In this document: piece by piece, positions 17,616 through 26,443 of the stretch
Layout: each line of letters opens with the position of its first letter
How positions within the stretch are numbered: position 1 is the stretch's first letter
Assembly: GCA_945871035.1 (NCBI GenBank)
Contig: CAMBUD010000008.1
Coordinates: 1 to 58,747 of the forward strand
Direction of reading: 5' to 3'
Length of the DNA: 58,747 nucleotides
From: Planctomicrobium piriforme
GTDB taxonomy: Bacteria > Planctomycetota > Planctomycetia > Pirellulales > UBA1268
Translations under genes and position numbers: made by a program
The notes under the pieces: generated by a model
Seen by the model: only the letters and a program-made list of their open reading frames with translations
What the model was told of the DNA's origin: nothing
The model's database searches: none

Positions 17616-20306
17616 ATGAATACCCTCGTCGATTCTCCCTGGACCGGTCAGCGGCATTGCCGCTCGTTCAATCGCCAGCCGGATTGCAGCCAGCTGATCG
17701 TCGTCAGTCAGTTTTTCTCCTTTTTGATCAGTGATGTGAAACGCATCGACCACTTGATCGAGGTAGGTGCCGATTTTTGCTGCTTTTACTGATACGCTTG
17801 CATCAAAAAGAATTTTTGCGATTGCATAGAGCAAGCCCACAGAATCGTGCGCAAAGACTTCTAAAATTGTGGTGTGTTCACTGCTTTCATTATCAAACAG
17901 CACGCGTGGCGGCTTCAAAGTGGCTGGATTAAGCCGTGGCGTAAAGGGATCCCAGCGACGCGAAAAAGACGGGGTGTGATCGGCTTTCAAGGATTCGTGG
18001 ATCGCGGCAGCAATATCCGCCACCCGTTCGGCCGGTGGCTCACCCGTATAATCTGGATCCTGCACAGTAAAGTGGTCAATTACTAGATGGTTTGTGAGGG
18101 TGTGAATATCGGCCGCGAGAATTTCCAACCGCTGGCTTGTCAGTGCACCGGTGAGACGGTGAAACACACCCGGCGCAACATCTTCCCGCGTTCCAATCGA
18201 TAACGCTAGCGTCGATGTCTCGGCTTGCCATCGCGAGGCCACAAACGCATTTCTGCCAGACATTCGTGAGAGTTGGCCCAGTTCTTCAACGATACGATTC
18301 GGTTCGGTATTGCGGATATAGGAAAGCGGGAGTCCGCGAGCCAATTGCACAGTTTCATCCTCGGCACCGCGACTGGCGAGCAGATTATCCAGAACCTTTT
18401 TTTTGTGTTCGACAGCAACAGTTGGGGTTTCCCCATCAAGGAACCCCAATGTTCGGTAGTAGAGATCACCGAGCAGGTCGGCCTTCCAGCACGACCATGT
18501 GCCCGGGCCAACTGCACTGATGTCGGCGGCGGTGAGCACTGTGAGCATCTGGAGCACTTCCGGAGAACCGACCTCGCAGGCAAATCGCACGACAAGACTA
18601 TCGTCACCCACATTGCGGCGAAACGCTACGTGCGCCATCGACAGGTGCTTCCGAACCAGAAACTCTAAAATTTCCCCCTCTGGATGAGACAGGCCCAAGC
18701 GCATGGCCACATCGCGTGCAATCTCTGCACCAATCTCGCTGTGATCCTCCAGGAATCCCTTCCCGAGATCGTGAATCAGCAACGCCAAAAGCACGGTTTG
18801 CTTGCGATTCAACTGCCGCCATACGTCCCCCAGCCAACCACTATCTTCAGTTAAATCGATGGCACGTTCAACAGCCAGAATGCAATGTTCATCGACTGTA
18901 AACTTGTGATAATTATTAAATTGCATGAGGTGCCTCGCATGTGCAAACTGCGGGATGATCACCTCGAGTAGCCCCACTTCGTGCAGCCGTCGCAGTGCAT
19001 TCGCTAGACCTTTCGGCTGACACAACAGCTGTAAGAATATCTTTTTTGTGGCTTCATCCGCCTCCCGCGGCAGCGCAGCGGCCCCCACCCGTACAGCCTC
19101 CCACGCCACATGATCAATCGGCCTATCGTAATGCACTGACAATTCCACAAGACGCATGATCGATGCCAGGCTGCCAGTCACTTGCGGCAAGCAACCGAAC
19201 AACACGCCGACAGAGTGAGGCCCGATACAAAATTGCCCATCCACGTGCCGGGAAAAGAAACTGAGCAGCCACAAATAGAGAATGGGTGGGCGGCGAGCTC
19301 TCAGCAGGATGTTGTCCAGTATGTGAGCCACCTGACGGGTGTGCTGAAAATACTCTCGCATAAACCGTTCGACACCAAGCACTCCTTCGCGTGCCTCAAT
19401 TCCACGGGCCTGCGTGATCCGTAGCTGCTCATCACGGGTTAGGTCGTCGGCGCATTTACCCGCTGCAATGTGCAGATCATTGCGCAATCGGGCAAGAAAC
19501 TCGGCTGCATCTTTTAGCGCAACAACATCCTGCTTCAAAAGCACGCCGAGTCGTACGAGCTCGTCTAAAGATGTCGCATTCCAACGCACCATACCCAACC
19601 AATGGATCAGTTGTATGTCGCGCAAACCCCCGGGTGAACGCTTAACATTAGGCTCGAGCATTGCCACGGTTTGCCCAAATTTTGTCCGCTCAATTGTTCG
19701 GGCCTCAGTCAAGCGTTCTGCGTTTCGAAGCGGCGCACGGCGGGCTTGGATTCGCAGGTGCTTCAGGAGGCGTTCGACGAGTTCGGCGTTACCCGCCAAC
19801 CGCCGGCAGTCAAGGAGTGCACTCAATATTGTGGCATCAGCAGCAGCCAACTGCTGGGCACCGTTAACAGTGCGCACACTTTGCCCGACGTCGAATCCGG
19901 CATCAAAGAGGTCTTGCAGCAGCCGCTTGGCAACACTGGTCACAAGCTGAGCCGAACCACCTTCGCGATCAGCCACATTTCCAGATTCATGCAGGAGCAT
20001 CAAATCGACATCAGAATAGGGGGACATTTCGCGACGACCGTAGCCACCGTGAGCAACGATAGCCACGCGCCGTTGAAGCGTGTTTGCAACTGTTGGGGGT
20101 AGATCGTCCAGAATTGCCTGCCAGACTGCGAGGATGATCTTGTCACACAAATCACTGGCCAGCGCACAGGTCTGGACGCCGGGCGCGTTGGCCGCATGTT
20201 GGGTGGCAATGGTTGTACGCATGGCCAGGAGCGATTCGGCTGCCCGTGCAACCGCTGGTCGAAAACCATTCTCTGCTTTCCCGACAGTTTTTGAATCGCT
20301 ATTCAC
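17607..20306 (-). CDS. glnD: [protein-PII] uridylyltransferase / uridylyl-removing enzyme
   Basis: An 899-residue bifunctional nitrogen sensor that uridylylates PII under nitrogen limitation and reverses this when glutamine is high. The domains are in the canonical order: nucleotidyltransferase (HGGYGRREMSPYSDVDL), linker, HD hydrolase (LLIHDLGKG with HSEIG), and two C-terminal ACT domains. I use GTG 20306, which has AGAGG seven bases upstream, instead of the TTG at 20327. No glnB or amtB is nearby. The cobalamin adenosyltransferase gene lies 61 bases upstream on the same strand. Confidence 0.96.
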   Translation of the reverse strand: MNSDSKTVGKAENGFRPAVARAAESLLAMRTTIATQHAANAPGVQTCALASDLCDKIILAVWQAILDDLPPTVANTLQRRVAIVAHGGYGRREMSPYSDVDLMLLHESGNVADREGGSAQLVTSVAKRLLQDLFDAGFDVGQSVRTVNGAQQLAAADATILSALLDCRRLAGNAELVERLLKHLRIQARRAPLRNAERLTEARTIERTKFGQTVAMLEPNVKRSPGGLRDIQLIHWLGMVRWNATSLDELVRLGVLLKQDVVALKDAAEFLARLRNDLHIAAGKCADDLTRDEQLRITQARGIEAREGVLGVERFMREYFQHTRQVAHILDNILLRARRPPILYLWLLSFFSRHVDGQFCIGPHSVGVLFGCLPQVTGSLASIMRLVELSVHYDRPIDHVAWEAVRVGAAALPREADEATKKIFLQLLCQPKGLANALRRLHEVGLLEVIIPQFAHARHLMQFNNYHKFTVDEHCILAVERAIDLTEDSGWLGDVWRQLNRKQTVLLALLIHDLGKGFLEDHSEIGAEIARDVAMRLGLSHPEGEILEFLVRKHLSMAHVAFRRNVGDDSLVVRFACEVGSPEVLQMLTVLTAADISAVGPGTWSCWKADLLGDLYYRTLGFLDGETPTVAVEHKKKVLDNLLASRGAEDETVQLARGLPLSYIRNTEPNRIVEELGQLSRMSGRNAFVASRWQAETSTLALSIGTREDVAPGVFHRLTGALTSQRLEILAADIHTLTNHLVIDHFTVQDPDYTGEPPAERVADIAAAIHESLKADHTPSFSRRWDPFTPRLNPATLKPPRVLFDNESSEHTTILEVFAHDSVGLLYAIAKILFDASVSVKAAKIGTYLDQVVDAFHITDQKGEKLTDDDQLAAIRLAIERAAMPLTGPGRIDEGIHAS

Positions 20307-20367
20307 GGCTTCGCCTCTGAGGAACAACCCCTGTCAAAGGCTTTTTATCGAGGGGCAAATCGAGTGT

Positions 20368-20907
20368 TTATGCCGGGCACCATGGATCATCGGCCACGGC
20401 TTCCTGCTGGTTGGCAAATCGCGCCAGCACAAATAACAGATCGCCAAGTCGGTTGAGGTATTCGATGGCATTATTGGGCACCGTGGTGGCGGGCTGATGA
20501 GCGAGAGTCACTACCCGTCGTTCGGCACGGCGACAGACTGTGCGCGCAATATGCAGCGTTGAGGCAACGAGAGTACCTGTCGGGAGAATAAAATATTTTA
20601 GCGGTGGTAACTGATTGTCGAAGTGATCAATCTGGGTCTCGATTGCCTCAACGTGCCCGACTGTAATCCGAGCTTTTTCTGCATTTGGCGTGGCCAACTG
20701 CGCGCCTAAATCAAAGAGTTCACACTGAATGCGTCGCAATAAGAGATCAAAACTGGCGGCGGCAGGCATTGTGCGCACCAAGCCCAGATGGCTATTCAGT
20801 TCGTCCACTGTTCCAAAGGCTTCAATGCGCGCGTGGTCTTTAGGTACGCGCGGGCCGCCAAAGAGGCCCGTTTCACCAGCATCGCCCGTCTTCGTGTAGA
20901 TCTTCAT
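20368..20907 (-). CDS. pduO: PduO-type ATP:cob(I)alamin adenosyltransferase
   Basis: A 179-residue protein. It transfers the adenosyl group of ATP to cob(I)alamin, giving coenzyme B12 for mutases and other B12 enzymes. The family's N-terminal block is clear (KIYTKTGDAGETGLFGG, then AFGTVDELNSHLG), and so is the C-terminal VCRRAERRVV with the conserved Arg residues, and YLNRLGDLLFVLAR. I chose ATG 20907; the longer frame to 20928 adds only seven residues without support. No cobalamin riboswitch is evident upstream. Confidence 0.95.
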   Translation of the reverse strand: MKIYTKTGDAGETGLFGGPRVPKDHARIEAFGTVDELNSHLGLVRTMPAAASFDLLLRRIQCELFDLGAQLATPNAEKARITVGHVEAIETQIDHFDNQLPPLKYFILPTGTLVASTLHIARTVCRRAERRVVTLAHQPATTVPNNAIEYLNRLGDLLFVLARFANQQEAVADDPWCPA

Positions 20908-20949
20908 AATCGAAAAGCCTCCTCGCACTTCGGTTCAAAGCTTATACTG

Positions 20950-22149
20950 ATGACCATGCAAAAAACCATCAACCTAGATTCTTTAGCCCGCATCATTGTA
21001 GGCATTCTCTTTGGACTTTCTCCGCTGCTGAGTGCCGGAACTCTTCCTCCCCAACAAGCAACAGCTGCATCGGCGGAGGAGTTGTCGCCCCTAGAACAGA
21101 TTTTTCTTTCCCCGCCACTCAAAGTAACGGAGGGGATGAGCAAGGCAGGCGAGGGTTATTTTTCACCCGATGCGCGGCACATATGCTACCAAGCCGTGCC
21201 CGCAGGTTATCCGTTCTATCAGATTTATATCCAGGCCTTTGACGCCGCTGCCCCACGGGTCACAGTGCCACAGCAAGTCAGCACAGGCCGCGGCCGCACG
21301 ACATGCAGTTGGTTTTCCCCGGATGGTAATCGGTTGCTTTTTGCGTCGAGCCATCTTGATCCACAACTCGCTAAGACCGAGGCTGATGCAAGCCTCCTCG
21401 CCGCTGAGGACACTCGAACCGGAAGACGCCGGAGATACCAATGGGATTTTGATCCGGCTAGTGAAATATTTTCTGCTCGATTGGATGGCAGCGATCTCAG
21501 ACAACTCACCGACTCCGCAGGTTACGACGCTGAATGTTCCTACTCACCTGACGGTCGGCAGATTCTGTTTGTGAGCAATCGTGATGGCGATCCTGATATT
21601 TTTCTGATGAACGCCGACGGTTCGCACGTGCAGCAACTCACAGACCAGCCTGGCTATGATGGTGGCCCTTTTTTCTCACCCGATGGCAAGTGGATTGCCT
21701 ATCGCACCGATCGGCTTGAAAAAGATATGCTGCAGATCCATGCCATGCGGGCTGATGGAAGTGGTGACGTCGCGCTTACCAGCGGTAAAGGTGTGCACTG
21801 GGCTCCGTATTGGCATCCAACAAAACCGTGGCTCATCTGGACGGGTGCGGATCATTCCGATCCAACCAAACGCCCCAACTACGACCTGTGGATCGCGCAC
21901 CATACACCGACGTCCAAGTCGGCTCTTACCATTGGCACACCGCTGCGCATCACAGACCACGAGGGGGCCGATGTTCTGCCGGCATTTTCGCCCGATGGTA
22001 AAATCCTCCTGTGGACTGCCAGCCGTGGAGAAGGGACTGTTGGATCTGGGAGTCGGCCCAATAGCCAACTGTGGGCGTCGCGGTTGAATCTTGAATCAAT
22101 CGAGAAAGAACTCCCGTCGCCAGCGGCAGTCGCTGACAAAACACCTTGA
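20950..22149 (+). CDS. exported TolB-like beta-propeller protein
   Basis: A 399-residue protein with a signal peptide at about residues 10-35 (hydrophobic segment ending LSAG). The rest consists of WD40-like PD40 blades; repeated FSPDG/YSPDGRQILF and DIFLMNADGSHVQQLT motifs are diagnostic of TolB-type propellers. No enzymatic domain is attached. It is divergent from the adenosyltransferase gene, and its two candidate ATGs (20950 and 20956) lack a good Shine-Dalgarno. Such stand-alone propellers usually serve as periplasmic scaffolds; no partner is evident here. proC follows 9 bases later. Confidence 0.85.
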   Translation: MTMQKTINLDSLARIIVGILFGLSPLLSAGTLPPQQATAASAEELSPLEQIFLSPPLKVTEGMSKAGEGYFSPDARHICYQAVPAGYPFYQIYIQAFDAAAPRVTVPQQVSTGRGRTTCSWFSPDGNRLLFASSHLDPQLAKTEADASLLAAEDTRTGRRRRYQWDFDPASEIFSARLDGSDLRQLTDSAGYDAECSYSPDGRQILFVSNRDGDPDIFLMNADGSHVQQLTDQPGYDGGPFFSPDGKWIAYRTDRLEKDMLQIHAMRADGSGDVALTSGKGVHWAPYWHPTKPWLIWTGADHSDPTKRPNYDLWIAHHTPTSKSALTIGTPLRITDHEGADVLPAFSPDGKILLWTASRGEGTVGSGSRPNSQLWASRLNLESIEKELPSPAAVADKTP

Positions 22150-22158
22150 GGCAAATCG

Positions 22159-22995
22159 GTGAACGATAGCCAAACACAAACCGCATGTTGGTCAGCAGAT
22201 ATTGCCATGATCGGCGGCGGACAGATGGCACTGGCCTTGGGCGAGGGATTTTGTCGGGCCGGGCTGCTTAATGCCAATAAGATTATTGTTTACGAACCCC
22301 AATCTGCTGCCCGTGAGCGATTAGCCGGCCGCGTTACAGGCATCTGTTTTGCGTCCAGCGCCGCCGAGGCAGTTCAAGCAGCACGCATTGTTTTTTTAGC
22401 CGTCAAGCCGCAGCAGTGCCCGGTTGCCTGCCAACAAATAGCCTCTGCTCTAAGCCCAACTTCTGTGGTGGTCTCGATCGTGGCCGGGGTTTCCACCGCA
22501 AATCTGGCCGCACTGTTGGGCACGCGGAATATCATTCGTGTGATGCCCAACACGCCATGCCTTGTGGGCAAGGGCGTGTCGGTAGTCTGCCACACACCAC
22601 AGGTGCCAATTGTCGACGTCGATCGCGTGCTGGCTTTGCTAGGCTCGGTGGGATTTGTCCACACAGTGGAAGAATCCCTGATGGACGCCGTCACCGGTTT
22701 ATCGGGTTCGGGCCCTGGATTTCTTGCACTCATGGTCGAGGCATTTGTAGAAGGAGGAGTGAGAGCCGGACTCCCGCCACATTTAGCGCTCGCACTGGCT
22801 GTGGAAACTCTCGTCGGAACCGGTGCACTTTTGGAACAAACAGGCGAGCAGCCAGCACAAATCCGGGAACGCGTTTCCAGTCCGGGTGGCACGACCCTCG
22901 CCGGACTGTCCGTACTAGAACAATACGGAGTTCGCACCGCCCTGATTGAAGCGGTTATTGCAGCAGCCAATCGCGCTCGCGAACTCGGCCAGTAA
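22159..22995 (+). CDS. proC: pyrroline-5-carboxylate reductase
   Basis: A 278-residue enzyme that reduces 1-pyrroline-5-carboxylate to proline with NAD(P)H. The dinucleotide loop MIGGGQMA, the VMPNTPCLVGKG block, and the family signature GLSGSGPGFLALMVEAFVEG followed by SSPGGTTLAGL are all present. The start is GTG 22159 with GAGG overlapping the stop of the preceding propeller gene, so the two are likely cotranscribed. Confidence 0.97.
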   Translation: MNDSQTQTACWSADIAMIGGGQMALALGEGFCRAGLLNANKIIVYEPQSAARERLAGRVTGICFASSAAEAVQAARIVFLAVKPQQCPVACQQIASALSPTSVVVSIVAGVSTANLAALLGTRNIIRVMPNTPCLVGKGVSVVCHTPQVPIVDVDRVLALLGSVGFVHTVEESLMDAVTGLSGSGPGFLALMVEAFVEGGVRAGLPPHLALALAVETLVGTGALLEQTGEQPAQIRERVSSPGGTTLAGLSVLEQYGVRTALIEAVIAAANRARELGQ

Positions 22996-23092
22996 TCCAT
23001 CGTGCAGAGCTCACTGACAATGACAGCCAATGTGCTTCTTGAATCGGCACAGTCTTCGTAGACGCTGTGCAGGTGGGCCCAGCAATGGCATG

Positions 23093-23263
23093 CTAACGCC
23101 GTTTGGCCAATTTCTTGGTCGCTTTCTTAACCGACTTTTTACCGGACAGCTTGGTTTTTACCGTACTGCTCCCAACGGTACCTTTGGAAGATTTGGCTTT
23201 GCTAAATGCAAGATCCCATCCGCTGGCATATTGACTGCTGGTTCCAACACGAATAACGGACAT
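23093..23263 (-). CDS. 56-residue lysine-rich small protein
   Basis: An ATG at 23263 preceded at seven bases by AAAGGAG opens a 56-codon frame ending TAG at 23093. The protein starts MSVIRVGTSSQYASGWDLAF and turns into a Lys/Ser/Thr-rich tail ending KKLAKRR, with about a quarter lysine. The N-terminal 20 residues look like a conserved core and the tail resembles those of small nucleic-acid-binding proteins. I recall similar short planctomycete proteins but cannot name a family. It stands alone between proC (convergent) and the 133-residue gene. The strong ribosome-binding site and codon pattern make it real in my view. Confidence 0.7.
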   Translation of the reverse strand: MSVIRVGTSSQYASGWDLAFSKAKSSKGTVGSSTVKTKLSGKKSVKKATKKLAKRR

Positions 23264-23440
23264 CTCATAACTCCTTTAAAATGTGTCTGCTGATTTCTGT
23301 CTTCAGCTTTTCAAAATCAAAAAATCATAGCGTATCGGCAGTTGTTCCAGCTAGCCTCTGCCGTTGCCGTATGAATCTCTTCCATTCGCTGTCACGAATC
23401 AAACTCTTTGCCAACTGGACGAGGCGCACTGACGGCAGCA

Positions 23441-23842
23441 TTATTTCTCAGTTGAAACAATCTCCAGCGACACGCAACCGTAACCAGCTGGCAACGGGAT
23501 TCTGCCGTGCGGGTGCCCCTGTTTGCCTAGGGTTAGGCTCGTGGGAGCATTTTTTTTGGAAGCAACTTCGATTGCATCCCTCGGCTTCAACGTGAGTACA
23601 TTGCGCTCGCAAAGCAGGGGCGTGATGTCGCACTCCCAGCGTGGTGAATTGGCCTGTATCGCAGGCAAATGTGTGTTGTTGAGCGACAACTCACCTGCCA
23701 TGGTGTCAGTAAAAACAAGGAAAACTCGAGCCTGTGCGCACATCTCCGTCGGCCGGCCAAATCGACGCACCCACAGTGCACTCGCTTCTCCCTCGATCGG
23801 TGATTCCCAAGCACCGCCCAAACGAATTATGTGTTTTTCCAT
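23441..23842 (-). CDS. small beta-rich protein resembling a sugar-binding/GH2 N-terminal module
   Basis: A 133-residue protein from ATG 23842 (AAGG about seven bases upstream). There is no signal peptide. The pattern LGGAWE, then VRRFGRPT, then VFLVFTDTMAGELSLNNTHL and WECDITPLL resembles the jelly-roll sugar-binding domain at the start of glycoside hydrolase family 2 enzymes, where LNG-type turns recur. The whole gene is just that module. It follows the divergent trxA region and precedes the lysine-rich small gene on the same strand. The family assignment is weak; it may be a conserved planctomycete protein of its own. Confidence 0.6.
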   Translation of the reverse strand: MEKHIIRLGGAWESPIEGEASALWVRRFGRPTEMCAQARVFLVFTDTMAGELSLNNTHLPAIQANSPRWECDITPLLCERNVLTLKPRDAIEVASKKNAPTSLTLGKQGHPHGRIPLPAGYGCVSLEIVSTEK

Positions 23843-23945
23843 AAACTGCCTTGCTTTTGGAGGGGGCGGGGGCCCTCGCAAACCTACGCGCCCTGTCCAA
23901 CTGCCCTCAAAAGCCTGAGCCTGCTGCACAGTTAATCAGAGTCGC

Positions 23946-23951
23946 TATAAT
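23946..23951 (+). promoter_or_regulatory. -10 box of a probable trxA promoter
   Basis: A perfect TATAAT lies about 104 bases before the trxA start. The -35 position (around 23923-23928, GCTGCA) is poor, so I mark only the -10 element. Confidence 0.4.
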
Positions 23952-24054
23952 TTGGCCGTTCTAAAAACAACTTGCAACGACCCTGCCGAGCGGTACGCCA
24001 AGTCTAAACTCTACTGTCATGCAACGACCATAAATAAATAGAAAGATTTTGAAC

Positions 24055-24384
24055 ATGGGAAATGCGCTCGAATTCACTGATGACAACTTTCAACAGGAGG
24101 TTCTCGACTCACCGGTACCAGTCCTGGTGGACTTCTGGGCACCGTGGTGCGGTCCGTGCCGCATGATCGGACCAACCATTGAAGAACTGGCCGCTGAGAA
24201 TGCTGGTACTTTTCGGATTGGCAAAGTCAACGTCGATAACAACAGCAAGGTTGCGATGGCCTACAACGTCTCAAGCATTCCGGCCATCATGATTTTTAAA
24301 TCAGGGCAGTTGGTGCAACAGTTTATGGGCGTTCAGCAAAAATCAAAATTGCAACAAGCACTCGATGAAGCAAAGTCAGCCTAA
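24055..24384 (+). CDS. trxA: thioredoxin
   Basis: A 109-residue cytosolic disulfide reductase. The active site WAPWCGPCRM is at about residues 29-38, and the conserved cis-proline is in SIPAIMIFK. Length and fold are those of classical thioredoxin 1. I use ATG 24055; a TTG two codons earlier is possible. It is convergent with the sigma factor gene, 45 bases apart. Confidence 0.97.
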   Translation: MGNALEFTDDNFQQEVLDSPVPVLVDFWAPWCGPCRMIGPTIEELAAENAGTFRIGKVNVDNNSKVAMAYNVSSIPAIMIFKSGQLVQQFMGVQQKSKLQQALDEAKSA

Positions 24385-24429
24385 ATATTACCTGTGTGAG
24401 ACTTAGCTTTGGATCAACCTCGATTAACC

Positions 24430-26040
24430 TTATGAGTGGCTGATACACGGAGCAGTCATTGTCGCCGAACGTGCCAATGGCTGCTCTGAGTTTTTGCTAC
24501 GTCCCAGACGGTCGATCAGGCCGTCGTCGACAAACCCCGCCAGTTCCCGGTGCAAACTGGGCTGTCGTAATTTTTCTACCGCCTTAGCTTCGATCTGACG
24601 AACCCTCTCTCGGGTTACGCTAAAGATTGTGCCTACCTCTTCGAGCGTATACGTGTAACCATCGGCAAGCCCAAATCGCAGCCTGATAATTTCTCGCTCG
24701 CGGTACGAAAGGCTTTCGAGTACCCGTCCGATTGAAGATCGTAGCGACTGCTGATTTATCCCTTTGAGAGGATCGATCTCACGATAATCCTTGACACAAT
24801 CTCCGTAGCCACCGTCATCACTTTCGCCAAGCGGTTGATCGAGAGAGACAGGTTGCCGGGACATCCGCCAGACGCAGGTCGTTTCCTCAACTGACAATCC
24901 CATCAATCCAGCTAGATCATCGACCGTTGCCTCGCGGCCGTGCTGCTGGAGGAAGTGTTTAGATGCATTCCGCAACTTGGTCATGGTGTCGATCATGTGT
25001 ACGGGTACGCGGATCGTGCGGCTTTGATCGGCTATTGCCCGCGTGATTGCCTGCCGAATCCACCATGTCGCATAGGTTGAGAATTTAAACCCACGAGCGT
25101 GCTCGAACTTATCTACAGCCCGCATCAAGCCGGAGTTGCCTTCTTGAATAAGATCGAGAAACGAGAGGCCGCGATTTCGATAGCGTTTGGCTATCGAGAC
25201 CACCAGTCGCAGGTTACCAACAGCCAGTTCCCGCTTAGCAGCATCGTAGCGATGCTGCAAATCCTTCAGGTTCACCAGTCGCTTGCGGAGGGTTTGCCGA
25301 CTTTCACAAGTGGAAAGCAACAGATGTCGCTGCTCGCGTTCGAGTATTTCACTCGCGCGGCGAACGCTATCGGGTGCACTCATCATCTCTTCGTCGATGC
25401 CATCAATTAATCGACCGATCACTCGCAGTTGCTTGAGCAAAGGATACAGACGCTGAATGCGCAAGTGCATTTCTTCAACTAATCGCACTGCTTTATTGCG
25501 CTGTCGCACTAATCTCTGCCACGCTTTGCGTCGCACTGCTATGGGTGTGCAACGCGATGTGGCGATGCGGAAGAGTAGTTTCTTCTCGTCTGCAATTCGG
25601 TGGAGGGTTTCAAGATTTGGACCGATTCGCTTGAGCAATCGCTTCTTTTCGCTCGTGTTGGTGACTGAGACTTCAATGGTACGGTCAAGCCGGACTGTTC
25701 CAGCCTGAATTTTTTCAAGGAGTTGCACAGCGCCTGTAAGTATGAAGTCATTGGCGAGCATTGTGTTGCGAAATTTCCTACGCCATAGTTCGATCTGCTG
25801 AGCACTCGATACTTCGCAGGCGCGGGTGAGCAATGGATTGCCGCCCATCTGCGCCAGATACAGGCGTACGTGATCGTCAATGGCAGCCACTTGCTTGCGA
25901 CCTGCGACTGGTTTGATAATGGCCTTGACAGAGATCGTTTTTTTCTCGGCTGCGCGATTTCCAATCATTCCTTTGTGGGTAGGTTCTTTGCGAATAGTTT
26001 TTTGCATGGCAACCGCAGGGTTCGCGAGAATGGGGCTCAT
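24430..26040 (-). CDS. RNA polymerase sigma factor, RpoD/SigA-like
   Basis: A 536-residue sigma-70 protein starting at ATG 26040 (AAGG nine bases upstream). Region 1.2 is [17 protein letters not shown] long helical insert follows, and region 2 is complete ([26 protein letters not shown] then [13 protein letters not shown]). Region 3 and the region 4 helix-turn-helix ([23 protein letters not shown]) are intact. This is group 1/2 architecture, and planctomycetes carry several RpoD paralogues, so I do not call it the housekeeping factor. The basic N-terminal 50 residues have no acidic region 1.1. Confidence 0.93.
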   Translation of the reverse strand: MSPILANPAVAMQKTIRKEPTHKGMIGNRAAEKKTISVKAIIKPVAGRKQVAAIDDHVRLYLAQMGGNPLLTRACEVSSAQQIELWRRKFRNTMLANDFILTGAVQLLEKIQAGTVRLDRTIEVSVTNTSEKKRLLKRIGPNLETLHRIADEKKLLFRIATSRCTPIAVRRKAWQRLVRQRNKAVRLVEEMHLRIQRLYPLLKQLRVIGRLIDGIDEEMMSAPDSVRRASEILEREQRHLLLSTCESRQTLRKRLVNLKDLQHRYDAAKRELAVGNLRLVVSIAKRYRNRGLSFLDLIQEGNSGLMRAVDKFEHARGFKFSTYATWWIRQAITRAIADQSRTIRVPVHMIDTMTKLRNASKHFLQQHGREATVDDLAGLMGLSVEETTCVWRMSRQPVSLDQPLGESDDGGYGDCVKDYREIDPLKGINQQSLRSSIGRVLESLSYREREIIRLRFGLADGYTYTLEEVGTIFSVTRERVRQIEAKAVEKLRQPSLHRELAGFVDDGLIDRLGRSKNSEQPLARSATMTAPCISHS

Positions 26041-26443
26041 GAAACAGACCTTTTCTGTACAGGGCGGGAAATGGCTCGGCACTGCGGCCGACTTCTAGTC
26101 CCTTAGAGCAGGGCATTTTCGGTGCCGGAACCTGTCGCGATTGGGCAAGCTTTTCTATAAATGCTGCTAATCAGGCCTGGCAATGCATCTCTGGGGCCCC
26201 GTTCCGGTCCTTGAACCATACGCAACGCGTTGCTTTTGGGCGACACGCCGACAGCCAAAGGTCGACCGAATGCAACGCCATTTCATGCTGCATTCAAGAT
26301 CGTTGGCCAGATCGCTCGAAAGAGATCTCGTCACGCACCGGGGTATGAGCGTTATAATCAGCCTTTGTTTCTTGCTGGGTTTCTGTTCCTTGCTGTCGCA
26401 GCGCTCACCATCTCAGTGGGGTTGTGGCTGCTCATCATGGTGA
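26041..26443. other. 403-base divergent spacer, with a weak overlapping membrane ORF
   Basis: The spacer separates the minus-strand sigma gene from the plus-strand membrane protein. Within it, a frame from TTG 26230 to 26520 encodes a basic stretch, then a good membrane helix (LFLAGFLFLAVAALTISVGL). It has no ATG, no clear ribosome-binding site, and runs 77 bases into the next gene in another frame. It could be a small membrane protein or chance. I see no promoter I trust. Confidence 0.3.

Noticed and set aside
20908..20949. Cobalamin riboswitch upstream of the adenosyltransferase gene
   Set aside because: The spacer is only 42 bases and lacks a B12-box.
22374..23030. 218-codon open frame on the minus strand
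   Set aside because: Antisense to proC, which is clearly coding; composition is Ser/Thr-rich shadow sequence.
26183..26443. 86-codon open frame
   Set aside because: No ribosome-binding site, Trp/Cys-rich, and overlaps the better but still weak frame at 26230.
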